This document shows, one piece after another, positions 1 through 7,950 of a DNA stretch of 23,772 bases (its first letter is position 1; every line of letters begins with the position of its first letter). The notes under the pieces were generated by a model. The model was given only the letters and a program-made list of their open reading frames with translations, was not told the origin of the DNA and searched no databases. The position numbers were made by a program, and so were the translations under genes. Origin of the DNA: Brachionus koreanus (Eukaryota; Rotifera; Eurotatoria; Ploima; Brachionidae); NCBI GenBank assembly GCA_016987375.1, contig PJRA01000509.1:205562-229333 (forward strand), read 5' to 3'.

Positions 1-270
1 ATTGTTAAAAATAGAGTGAACAACTTTTGTATCTAAGGCCATGTATTGTGGCTTATTTTGCAGAAAAGAATAAAGCTCTATATCTGCATTGAACCTTTTA
101 CAGATAATAAAAGAAAACAGATTTAATTTACAATAAATTATTCTATTTATCAGATTTCTTAATATAATTCCCAGTTTTACCAATTCAATTGAAAGCGTTT
201 TTTTTCTCAAAATAAATTTAACATTGATAAAATTTGTTATGTTTGGCAAGTTTTTTTTTCTATCTGACAT
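1..270 (-). CDS. Partial hypothetical protein running off the left edge
   Basis: I do not recognise this protein. On the minus strand a frame opens with ATG at 270 and continues for 90 codons without a stop to base 1, where the window ends. In sequence this AT-rich such a run is unlikely by chance, because a stop is expected about every ten codons. The frame also stays open upstream to about 321, so the ATG may be internal to an exon. The N-terminus is basic (MSDRKK), followed by a hydrophobic and basic middle, and then a more ordinary globular-looking stretch around FNADIELYSFLQNKPQYMAL. No signal peptide, domain or motif is apparent. A splice model using GTAAAA near 180 and an acceptor near 94 breaks the frame, so the continuous reading is preferred. 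It could be a first exon or a single-exon gene. Confidence 0.42.
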   Translation of the reverse strand, partial: MSDRKKNLPNITNFINVKFILRKKTLSIELVKLGIILRNLINRIIYCKLNLFSFIICKRFNADIELYSFLQNKPQYMALDTKVVHSIFNN

Positions 271-440
271 TTTTTGATCAAAATTTGAAAAAAATAAAGC
301 CCAAACTGCATAAGGATTTATTCATAAAAAATCAAGAAAAAATAAAATAATATTAGTATAATTTTAGAATATTAAATCATTTGATGCTTTTTCTTTTAAT
401 TATTTTTAAATTATTTAAAAATGTCATAGGGAAAAAAAGT

Positions 441-848
441 TGATCATCAGATCTCAACCCAATAGAGAAGTTATGGTCATACATGGATGGCAAATTGGTA
501 GACACTAGAGTAACCTTTAATGAGCATTTAAAAGAAGTTTTACACAAAGATTGGTTAAAGATTCCGGCTGAGTACATACAAGAGTTGATAAAATCTATGC
601 CAAAAAGAGTTTTGGATTGTTATAACGTCAAAGGCGGTCATTTCGAATATTAAAATGCAAAAGTTTTCTTAACTTTTGAACCGTTTTTTCTTCTTAATTT
701 AATTTATCCATTTTTTCTTTTTGGTTTTATGTATATGGATTGATGACAAATAAAAAATAAAAAAAAAGTCGCTTTTTTTATTTACCCACCATTGCGTTAA
801 AAATAATTATTTTGTTAACAAAAAAAAAATTTTCATTTCAACATACTG
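441..848 (+). mobile_element. Tc1/mariner-superfamily transposon relic, 3' half
   Basis: Bases 450-653 read as the C-terminal 67 codons of a Tc1-like transposase with an intact stop at 651-653. The frame contains DLNPIEKLWSYMDGKL, which carries the third catalytic acidic residue (the E of the Tc1 DLNPIE motif), and ends with the family-typical PAEYIQELIKSMPKRV and KGGHFEY. The frame is interrupted by a TGA at 441-443, and nothing upstream resembles the DDE core, so the copy is 5'-truncated. About 195 bases after the stop the sequence reads CATACTG followed by TA (849-850), which would fit a right inverted-repeat end starting CAGTATG and a TA target site; that end assignment is an inference. 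The element cannot be autonomous. Confidence 0.8.
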
Positions 849-1341
849 TATTAGGAATTGGATAAAATATCTAAAAGAGGACAAAGAGCTCACTTTAAAA
901 AAAAAAGTTACAGTATTCGTCAACACGAGTGGTTGTTATTTTTAAGTGAATTTGAGCTAGCTGTAAAATGAGAAGTTTCATTCAGTTGGTTGAAGTTGGT
1001 ACTAGATGAAATATATATATTGTTGTTGTTGAGTTTTTTATGGGAGCGTAATAGGGAACATGTCTAGTCTTTTCTAATTTGGAGGATTTGAAGCTATTTT
1101 TATCAATTTAAGATTTTTAAATTTCAAAGAAATTGGCAATAGCCATAAAAACTTAATGTTAAGAGCATAATCAAAGATACTTAAGAAACAAATACAGTTT
1201 TTAATTAAAAAAAGTTAATGTAAAAATTTATTTAATAAAAAATTCAAAAACAAATTACATTTAAATATAAAACATTATCAAATATACAATATTCAATGAA
1301 TTAATTAAAAATTTATTTTTACAAATACATCTTGCATCATT

Positions 1342-1621
1342 CTATTTACCATAAATACTGTATAGATTAAATTTTCGAAAATGATAGTCATCAGCATCTC
1401 TCTTAATCAATGAAATTTCGCTACAATTGATCAATTCATTCACGTTCGAATCTCTGTTTTCTTCAAAAGCTAAAGCATTATGGCATTTTTGAGATTTATT
1501 AAGTATGGGATCTTAAGTTTATTTTAATACTCTTTGGCTTTAATTTTTATTTAAATCTCTTACTTGCTAAGCCGTATCGAGCCAAAGCCAAAATTATCAT
1601 CCACAAGAAAGAGAGCTTCAT
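1342..1621 (-). CDS. Putative amidated-peptide precursor B (two exons, 75 aa)
   Basis: Exon 1 is 1564-1621 and exon 2 is 1342-1511, separated by a 52-base phase-1 intron (GTAAGA donor, TTAAG acceptor). The protein begins MKLSFLWMIILALARYGLA, a good signal peptide ending at the splice junction. Exon 2 encodes a short pro-region with two cysteines (29 and 49) and a KR site at 56-57. After it comes the 16-residue peptide DADDYHFRKFNLYSIY, then G74 and K75 and a TAG stop. KR followed by a peptide ending in GK is the layout expected for prohormone-convertase cleavage and C-terminal amidation. An internal RK (65-66) could release a shorter FNLYSIY form. The gene is a diverged tandem copy of the one at 1860-2163: same exon plan, intron length and peptide length. 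I know no family with this core. A non-neural secreted peptide is the alternative reading. Confidence 0.72.
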
Positions 1622-1650
1622 TTTCTTAACAAAATATATAAGTTTCAATA

Positions 1651-1658
1651 TTTTTATA
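1651..1658 (-). promoter_or_regulatory. TATA box of peptide gene B
   Basis: The minus strand reads CTATAAAAATAT here, about 30-37 bases before the ATG at 1621. The position matches the TATA box of the sister gene. It implies a very short 5' untranslated region; a second TATA-like run (TTATATATTT) lies nearer to the ATG. Confidence 0.45.
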
Positions 1659-1859
1659 GCTTTTATTTAACTATTTCTAAAGCTATTCAAATCTCGATTT
1701 AAAAAATCTTGTTGCTTTGGTGGATTTTCTCTAAACGAAACAAAAAATTATTTATAAAAATCAAAATGATTTTTTTAACCAAGCCTTTTTTAAAAATTTA
1801 TTTATAAATTATAAAAAAATTACAATTAATATTTCAAAAAGTTATAAAAAAATTAGTCT

Positions 1860-2163
1860 TTATCCATAAACACTGTACAAATTAAAAAGGGTTATCGTAT
1901 AAGGATCAACATATCTTTTTTTAATGGTTTTCCCGGCTACTTCAATATCAATCTGTTTATTGATTAACTTGTCTTTTGAAAAAAATTTCTTAGCAGGTAG
2001 TCCAAAAGTCATTTTAGATCTGTCTGAAGCAATAAAGTCTTTCTCAGAAACATGACCTTTACATACAATTGATTAATAATAATTAAGCTCTTTAAAAATC
2101 GATGTTACTTGCAGAGCCAAAGATTAAAAGTGAAAACAAGAAAAAGAATACAAAAAGCTTCAT
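1860..2163 (-). CDS. Putative amidated-peptide precursor A (two exons, 83 aa)
   Basis: Exon 1 is 2109-2163 and exon 2 is 1860-2056, separated by a 52-base phase-1 intron (GTAACA donor, GTAAAG acceptor). Exon 1 encodes the signal peptide MKLFVFFFLFSLLIFGSA. Exon 2 encodes a charged spacer, then KKR at 64-66, the 16-residue peptide YVDPYTITLFNLYSVY, and a terminal glycine (83) directly before the TAA stop. This is the standard arrangement of a single-peptide neuropeptide or hormone precursor whose product would be cleaved after KKR and amidated using the glycine. Without splicing, exon 1 hits a stop after SNIDF, so the gene is easily missed. Residues shared with the sister peptide are D3, Y5, F10, N11, L12, Y13, S14 and Y16. 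A seven-helix receptor gene lies 166 bases upstream on the same strand. The function is inferred only from architecture. Confidence 0.75.
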
Positions 2164-2198
2164 TTTGATACAAAGGGAAATTGAAATTGAACTCGAAA

Positions 2199-2206
2199 TA
2201 TTTATA
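2199..2206 (-). promoter_or_regulatory. TATA box of peptide gene A
   Basis: The minus strand reads TATAAATA here, 36-43 bases before the ATG at 2163, in the expected orientation for a core promoter giving a very short leader. It lies between the stop codon of the receptor gene (2329) and the peptide gene, so the peptide gene probably has its own promoter. Confidence 0.5.
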
Positions 2207-2328
2207 CATATAGGATTAGTGAGACAATAAGCCAAAAATAACTTTGATTTGCAATAAACCGTTAACCATAGAGGATACATATTTTCAATTTTGTTTTCAA
2301 GCGTCTTGAATTAAAAATTTCAAAGCAT

Positions 2329-3297
2329 CTATATTTTTCTCGAGGAGGTCCATTCAATATTAGATTTAAAAATTTGAATTTTTGATTTCCATTTTATCAA
2401 AGAATAAAACTCATTTCTAAAAGCGACATTAAAAAAAATATTGAAAAAGAAAATTAAACTAAAGTAAATATAAGAAATGGCATTACTAATCAAATGAAAT
2501 TTGTAAGTACCGGTTTCGCTTGATAAATACTGAGTTTTGTAAGAAAAACTGTTTAACACATAAGTTGCAGCTAGAGGAAAATTCAAAACGAGAAATGACG
2601 AATTAATCAAGCAAAGACCAAATGCAAATCGAATTTCCCTTTTAAGTCGTGTTTTACAGCTTACTTTTCTCTTTGATTCAATTAATTTTTTTATCATTAA
2701 AATATTAAGTGAAGTTATGATGACAAATGGCATCATGACTCGCAATAATGCTGAGGAAATGTTGGATATTAACTCATTTATTCGACTAATTTTGCAAGTC
2801 TTAATAAATTTTGTTTGATTAAATTCAACAATTAATTGCTCTTTTTTCAAATATTTAAAGCTACTTGGTAGATTTAAACACATAATAGAGAATAAAATAC
2901 AAATAATAGTTATATTGATTGATAATCTTTTTCTAAGTAAAAATAAAATTTTATTTGCTGGATTTTTGATTTCAAAATATTTGATAAATGTAAGAAGAAC
3001 TTGTATGTAGATGGGAAATTGCTGGCTCATTCTACCAAAATATCGAAAAAGATAGCAAGACATACTTGAATAAGCACTTAAATCAATGCCAATAAGTCTC
3101 AAGTATTTGTAGAAAATATAGTTCCATATTAAAGCGATTGTATTTAAGAATGCAATTATTGATGAGATATATCCATAATTTGTGTGACGAAATCTCTTTC
3201 GTAGAAAAATTATTATTGTTAAAATGTTGAGAATTGATCCGATGGGAACAATAATAACAGTGCAGTAAAAATAAATCTGTTTTATAAAATATACCAT
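2329..3297 (-). CDS. Divergent rhodopsin-family G-protein-coupled receptor (322 aa)
   Basis: Seven hydrophobic segments can be placed at about residues 8-32, 43-63, 84-108, 125-145, 180-205, 222-248 and 267-293. Family marks are an asparagine in helix 1 (N24 in GSILN), a conserved cysteine pair (C81 before helix 3, C168 in loop 2) for the usual disulfide, a helix 5 proline (P190), a helix 6 proline (P241 in LNFP), and a helix-8-like FRNEFY after helix 7. A glycosylation site lies in loop 2 (N160). The DRY motif at the end of helix 3 is replaced by FIKYFEIKNP, and the helix 7 NPxxY is not recognisable. The layout resembles the FMRFamide/peptide receptor-like group expanded in some invertebrates. 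It is intronless with a very short N-terminus. It lies immediately upstream of two peptide-precursor genes on the same strand; any ligand pairing is speculation. Confidence 0.8.
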   Translation of the reverse strand: MVYFIKQIYFYCTVIIVPIGSILNILTIIIFLRKRFRHTNYGYISSIIAFLNTIALIWNYIFYKYLRLIGIDLSAYSSMSCYLFRYFGRMSQQFPIYIQVLLTFIKYFEIKNPANKILFLLRKRLSINITIICILFSIMCLNLPSSFKYLKKEQLIVEFNQTKFIKTCKISRINELISNISSALLRVMMPFVIITSLNILMIKKLIESKRKVSCKTRLKREIRFAFGLCLINSSFLVLNFPLAATYVLNSFSYKTQYLSSETGTYKFHLISNAISYIYFSLIFFFNIFFNVAFRNEFYSLIKWKSKIQIFKSNIEWTSSRKI

Positions 3298-3892
3298 ATC
3301 TTTAAACCAGAAATAAAATAAAATAGAAAATTTATGGAATGCCCTTGTGGCTTATTAGTTCATTTGTCCCGCACACTTAAAAAAAATACGGAATTATTTT
3401 TTCATTTTTAAATTTATTTTTTAAAACGTAATTTTATTTAAATTAATGAAACGATTAGTAAATTTTTCAAATAATATTTTTAAAATTTTTTTTGACTAAA
3501 AAATGAAAGGTTTAATTTTCTAATTTTAGGTTTGTTCGCAAAAAAACATGTTTTTTATATCTTTAATTTTCTTAATCAAATTTAAAATGAAATGTGAACC
3601 ATAAATCGATATTCAGACATTTAATGAACGATATTCAGATCTCTTACACTATTTTGAATCCATGCCAATTAGAAATTAAAATGACTTAATCTATATTAAT
3701 GCATTTTAAAAATAAAATAGTTAATATTTTGGTCGCTCTTTTTTATAATGAAAGTCTACTTGAAAAAAATTAAAATTTAACTTTAAAAAAATTGCAACAA
3801 CCAACAATTAGTATATACAAGACTTCAAGAATGCTTGTCCCAAATTTCAATTGAAAAATAATATTGAAATTTGTCCTGGTTAAAATGAGCTA
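3298..3892. other. AT-rich spacer, no gene seen
   Basis: I see no coding frame or RNA gene. A short direct repeat, CGATATTCAGA, occurs near 3608 and 3630. The stretch just before the receptor ATG is pyrimidine-rich on the minus strand and ends in AAAG, so a 5' UTR splice or trans-splice acceptor is possible. Confidence 0.5.
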
Positions 3893-4930
3893 TTATGTTA
3901 ACTCATAAAATTTTACAATTTTTAAAAGGTGAGATATTTTTTTTCTAGCATCTTTGTAATTCAAAAATTAGGATCATTTTATTTTAAAATAAATCGAATT
4001 GAATGCTCTTTAAAATGAGGTAACTAATTGTTTGTTAAATTCTAAAAAAATTTTGAAATTTTGGTACTGTTAAGCCATTTTTGGAAATAAGTCCTATCAA
4101 CAACATCAGTAACTCGTGAATCATCTCTACTAGAAGATGGCTAAAAGAGTTTAAAAATTTAATAAACGTTATACAAGACTTCAGAGGTAGAGGAATAAAA
4201 GGTCATGTAGGTAAGCTTTGTACTCATCAATTATCAAATGACCTTTTTACAAAGCTAATTGATCTTGCTCAGTTGTTGTTAATGATTTAACAGATTTCTA
4301 TATTGAACAAAGCATTGAAAACTTCTTTAAAAAATCCTCTTGTTATACAGTTTTAAAGAGGGATCATTACTTGTGATGAGAAGTGAATTTAATTTTGAAA
4401 TTATGATAGAAGTAACAATGGTTTAACCTATCTCAACCAGTTCAGCCACACATGAAAAGAGGACGCTTTTATAAAAAGGTGATGTTGGCTGTTTCAGACG
4501 GTTGTCCAATAAATACAGAACTTAATTCTGAACAATTAGAACGAATGAATGCTTCACTTCAAGAAAAATATCCTTCTTTGGTCAACTGAAAATTAAGTTT
4601 GTTTTTTCAAGATGGACCTCATACAACTAAAAGAACAATGACAAAAATAGAAGAGTTGGAATGAATCGAACTTCTTCACCATTCAGCATATAGTCAAATC
4701 TTTCTACTTGAATTATCATATATCTTAGAAGACGGCATTTTACTAATCAAGATCAAGTTGAAGATAGGTGCAATGGATGGTACAAGAGAAGATCGAACTA
4801 CTCGCTGAAATATGGCATAAGGCTATGGAGCATAATGGTTTTGTATTTTGAAGATTAACTTTTGCTTTTTTTTCTTGATAAATTTAAAAATATAAAAAAA
4901 AAAAACACATAATTTTTTGACTCAACCTAA
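3893..4930 (+). mobile_element. Decayed mariner transposon, copy 1, with both inverted repeats
   Basis: The left end TTATGTTAACTCATAAAA and the right end (TTTTTTGACTCAACCTAA, whose complement is TTAGGTTGAGTCAAAAAA) form imperfect terminal inverted repeats; TA precedes the left end at 3891-3892. Inside, broken frames show the mariner transposase order: ACTCGTGAATC near the N-terminus, TCDEK (first catalytic D, about 4375), HMKRGRFYKKVMLAVSDG, NSEQLERMNASLQEKYPSLV, and QDGPHTTKRTMTKIEEL (second catalytic D). The third D region is deleted. Several stops are TGA where the family has tryptophan (4384-4386, 4662-4664). At 1038 bases it is shorter than the usual 1.3 kb. It is inactive. Confidence 0.88.
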
Positions 4931-6036
4931 TTAAGTGGCATTTTGGAAATCTAAATTTTAGTATTTTTTTCAACCATTTGTTATGTATTTTTGATGATGG
5001 TGGTTAAATTTTTTTTCTTCTAAGAAGACGATAACCTAAGTACAAACTTTTAAAAATAAATAAAAAAGTATTATACAACAATGATTATACAACCAACTAG
5101 ACAAATTTGACTCTGTCTTACCATCGAAAGCTAAATTCACTGATAAAATGTAGGAGGTATTTAAGCACTTATTCCTTAATTCATGAATTGTTTCCTTAAG
5201 GAAGACTTATCTCTTAAAATTTGAGTTGTACCTCAAAAGAATCAGCAACAATGTAATAGAATTTTTATGGAATTCACCGAAGACTTTCATAATTTTGGTT
5301 TGAACTATTAAAACTTTAGCTATTGATTTTATAAATTTTGATTGAAAAAATTTCGTTTTCTTTTGGTTTATTAATATTTTTTGTTGCATAATAAATTTAT
5401 TCAATCGGCCTAAAAAGTGAGACGTCTAGCCGATTGTTTGATCCTTAATAAAATTAAAAAATAAATAAAATTTCGGACAAACATTTTTAACCACTCGTTA
5501 TGTTTGTTTATTTCATGATGATAGCAATAAAAGGTGGGATGATATTTTCTTTAAAAAAAATATTTGTTTTCTTTTTAATAAACTGTTTTTTTTTTTAAAT
5601 TTAAAATTTTTTTGACAATAATTTTTTCAACTTAAATCGAAGACTGTGTCATTAGATTTTAAGTGAGAATCATTTTCTTTCTAGAAATTAACTCAATAAA
5701 GAACTGTGAGGCTAAAATCTTTAGGAAAAATAAATTTTTTGTTTTATTTTTGCTTATTTTAAGATTTTTTTGATTTTTTTTTATCTCTAATAATAAAAAA
5801 ATTTTATGATGCGTAAAAATTTATCAACATGAAATAAACTAAATTTTGTTTTTAAAATAATTATGATTTGCTGTATGTTTAGGCACAAGATTTTCATAAT
5901 ATATTCGATTTCAATATTTGTATAGAAACGATATTTTTTGAAATATTTTTCATAATTCGAACTCTAATTAAAACGAACTCGCTCACTCATAGACTAGCAA
6001 GTTGCCATTTTACTTACTAAGAATAGTTTTCAAATC
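4931..6036. other. Gene-poor AT-rich spacer with one hairpin
   Basis: No convincing gene was found. An AT-rich open frame on the minus strand (5207-5404) has unremarkable lysine/isoleucine-rich content and is not supported. A perfect 8-base inverted repeat (CAATCGGC at 5402-5409, GCCGATTG at 5429-5436) with a 19-base loop is the only notable structure. The last hundred bases should contain the promoter of the downstream membrane-protein gene. Confidence 0.45.
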
Positions 6037-6051
6037 ATGGAAAAACAATGA
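6037..6051 (+). promoter_or_regulatory. Minimal upstream ORF overlapping the main start (ATGA)
   Basis: ATG at 6037 opens a four-codon frame (MEKQ) whose TGA stop (6049-6051) overlaps the main ATG at 6048-6050. If the transcript includes it, translation of the membrane protein would need leaky scanning or termination-reinitiation at the overlap. Whether the mRNA leader contains this ATG is unknown. Confidence 0.4.
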
Positions 6052-7352
6052 GACCTAAATTGCTTTATTTTGTCTTTTTTTTCTTATTTAGCTCAGTTCG
6101 GTGTTCGACTAGCAAGAAAAAATACGAGCAACAATTAAAACATGCTAAGCCAAATTACAAGACAAAGTGTAGCGATTACTTTAGTGAGTTTAATCCACAT
6201 ATTGAAAAACGCCTTTTAATACCGAGCTCTGTACAAGTTTCTTCTGTTTCTGTGCTAGGTGAAATCTTCAATATTTTCGGTCAGCAATGTTCACAAAATG
6301 AGAGTTTTGCGCAAATAAATGATTCATTAATTGAAATAAATTGGAAGTACCAATTTTTTGAATCGCCTCACTGCATTAGAGTTGACATAGACTTGGGCAA
6401 TATTACCAAATTTAGAAAAAATCTCAACTACTCATTCTACATGTTCAGCTATAGAGAACTAGGCAAAGCTAATATTTTTTTAAAACGAAATCCCATTGTC
6501 GACCAAGTAAATACTCTTGTTATAAATCGAGTTCATCTCAGGCCCTATATAGTCTGTGTTTCGTTCTACAAACAAAATCTGCTATTCTTAGAAAATTCCA
6601 CTGAGTGTGCTCGAATGAAAAAAGCAATGCTTGAAGATGAGCGTGTTCACGATGCTGAATTGTGTGTCGATATCGACACGCCAACCCATTTTTTAAGTGC
6701 AATTAACTCTGATGTTCACGGAATAGATGGAATCGATCGTGAACTAGTAATGGTTATTTTTATTCTAGTTCTATTAGGTCTCGTTTTAATCGTTATCACA
6801 ATAGCACATTATTTTATAAAAAAGCCCAGAAAGAATTACTTTGAATCAATTCAAAATTATTTAAGCAAAAAATCTCAGTCGAATAGTGCCAACCATTCGG
6901 CACTTGCAAGCAACGTTGGCTCTCATAATTCACTAATAATTAGAGAAAAAAATCACAATCCAGCAATTACGGTCACAGATTATACTAAAAGTATTAATTC
7001 ACATGAAGAACCAAATGAGATAGATCCTTTATTGAATCGATCGAACCCAGTGAAAAGTGATTTGAAAAAAGTAGAGTTCACAATTGGGGAAACAATTCCG
7101 GAAGAGTCATTAAATGATAGCCAAGTTAAAATATGCGAAAAGAAGTTTGTTAAAAGCTTAGATCCAGAGGAAAATGAGGAATGCATAAAAACTATTTCAC
7201 ATTTATTAGACGATAAGCCTTGGTCTTCATCTCAAGCTCAATTTGATCCAAATGGAAGCCAATCAAAGTCAAGTTCCCTTTTTAATCAAAATGCAAATAC
7301 CAGCAATCAGACGAATAGCAACAATCGTGTTCATTTTGCTTTGGAAAGTTAA
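6048..7352 (+). CDS. Type I single-pass membrane protein with FN3-like ectodomain (434 aa)
   Basis: The order is a signal peptide (1-19, MRPKLLYFVFFFLFSSVRC), an ectodomain of about 210 residues, a transmembrane helix at about 233-257 (LVMVIFILVLLGLVLIVITIAHYFI), a basic stop-transfer KKPRK, and a cytoplasmic tail of about 175 residues rich in Ser/Asn. Within the ectodomain, residues about 94-190 have the outline of a fibronectin type III domain: INWKY near the start and LRPYIVCVSFY before ECA near the end, as in receptor FN3 domains. Cysteines lie at 41, 81, 109, 170, 187 and 206, with N-glycosylation sites at N84, N118, N127 and N183. The tail contains an acidic dileucine sorting motif (E324-IDP-LL). 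The gene is intronless and has AATAAA eight bases after the stop. I do not recognise the family; it looks like an adhesion- or receptor-type surface protein. Confidence 0.78.
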   Translation: MRPKLLYFVFFFLFSSVRCSTSKKKYEQQLKHAKPNYKTKCSDYFSEFNPHIEKRLLIPSSVQVSSVSVLGEIFNIFGQQCSQNESFAQINDSLIEINWKYQFFESPHCIRVDIDLGNITKFRKNLNYSFYMFSYRELGKANIFLKRNPIVDQVNTLVINRVHLRPYIVCVSFYKQNLLFLENSTECARMKKAMLEDERVHDAELCVDIDTPTHFLSAINSDVHGIDGIDRELVMVIFILVLLGLVLIVITIAHYFIKKPRKNYFESIQNYLSKKSQSNSANHSALASNVGSHNSLIIREKNHNPAITVTDYTKSINSHEEPNEIDPLLNRSNPVKSDLKKVEFTIGETIPEESLNDSQVKICEKKFVKSLDPEENEECIKTISHLLDDKPWSSSQAQFDPNGSQSKSSSLFNQNANTSNQTNSNNRVHFALES

Positions 7353-7359
7353 TTATGAT

Positions 7360-7365
7360 AATAAA
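7360..7365 (+). terminator. Polyadenylation signal of the membrane-protein gene
   Basis: AATAAA lies eight bases after the TAA stop at 7350-7352. It predicts a very short 3' untranslated region, so the mRNA would end before the retrotransposon relic that follows. Confidence 0.5.
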
Positions 7366-7398
7366 ATTGAGCCTAATTTTTCAATTTTTTTTCCTTAT

Positions 7399-7950
7399 TC
7401 ACTTCTTGTGGAGCATAGGGTCATTACCTTTTGATTTCCACTCAAGTTGATCTTTCGCCTTCACCCTTGCTTCTCTCCGTGTCATTCCCATTTTGATGAC
7501 CTCATCATGATTGTTGACCTCCATGTTACTGCTGGTCTTCCTACCTTACATCGCCCTTGTGGTGTCAATTGAAGACCCTTTTTTTCTTAATGCATTGACT
7601 TAATGGCTCTTGATTTGTTCTTTTGTATAGTTCAGCATTTGACAGTGTCTCAGGCTAGTGTATCCCAAGAATCCTTCGCAGGCTTCCAGCATGTAAGATT
7701 CACACATTCCCCAACATTCACTTCCGTACATCAGTGTTGCTTTTACTACAGAATTGTACAGTTTGAGTTTTGTTTCCTTGCTATAGCTGGTTGATTTCCA
7801 TGCTGGTCGGAGTCTAGCAAAGGTAATCTTTGCTTTAGCAAGTCTTTTCTTAATGTCTCTTTGTGCTCCCATTGCTGTAATGACGATGCTTTCTTAGTAT
7901 GTAAATTCGATTTGTGAATCATCATAATGCATAATTAATTCATAAGTTTG
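7399..7950 (-). mobile_element. 3' fragment of a non-LTR (LINE) retrotransposon reverse-transcriptase ORF
   Basis: Read on the minus strand, the fragment shows the C-terminal region of LINE endonuclease/reverse-transcriptase proteins. It has EFTY-(stop)-ESIVITAMGAQRD, then KKRLAKAKITFARLRPAWKS and TKLKLYNSVVKATLMYGSEC, then KGLQLTPQGRCKVGRPAVTW, and MGMTRREARVKAKDQLEWK ending in a TGA at 7399-7401. This order (FTYLGS, DIK-R, AF-L-WKS, KLKLYNSVVK, LYGSE-W, TPQG-GRP-TW, then a degenerate tail) is characteristic of the family. A TAA replaces the leucine of FTYLG, a frame change lies near 7500-7515, and part between the LYG block and the TPQG block is missing. A T-rich run at 7377-7392 may be the complement of its A-tail. 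It is 5'-truncated and dead. The clade cannot be assigned from this fragment. Confidence 0.82.

Noticed and set aside
895..981. A third peptide-like gene: ATG at 981 (minus) with MKLLILQ and a TATA-like run at 1011-1020
   Set aside because: The start resembles the MKL signal peptides nearby, but the frame gives only about 28-30 residues, no clear signal peptide, and no FNLYS core, dibasic site or amidation glycine.
1021..1030. TTG triplet repeat
   Set aside because: Only about three units; background simple sequence.
5207..5404. 65-codon open stretch on the minus strand
   Set aside because: Lys/Ile/Asn-rich composition expected of AT-rich DNA; no domain, signal peptide or neighbouring exon.
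7603..7794. Plus-strand open stretch over the retrotransposon fragment
   Set aside because: It is the complement of the recognisable reverse-transcriptase frame on the minus strand.
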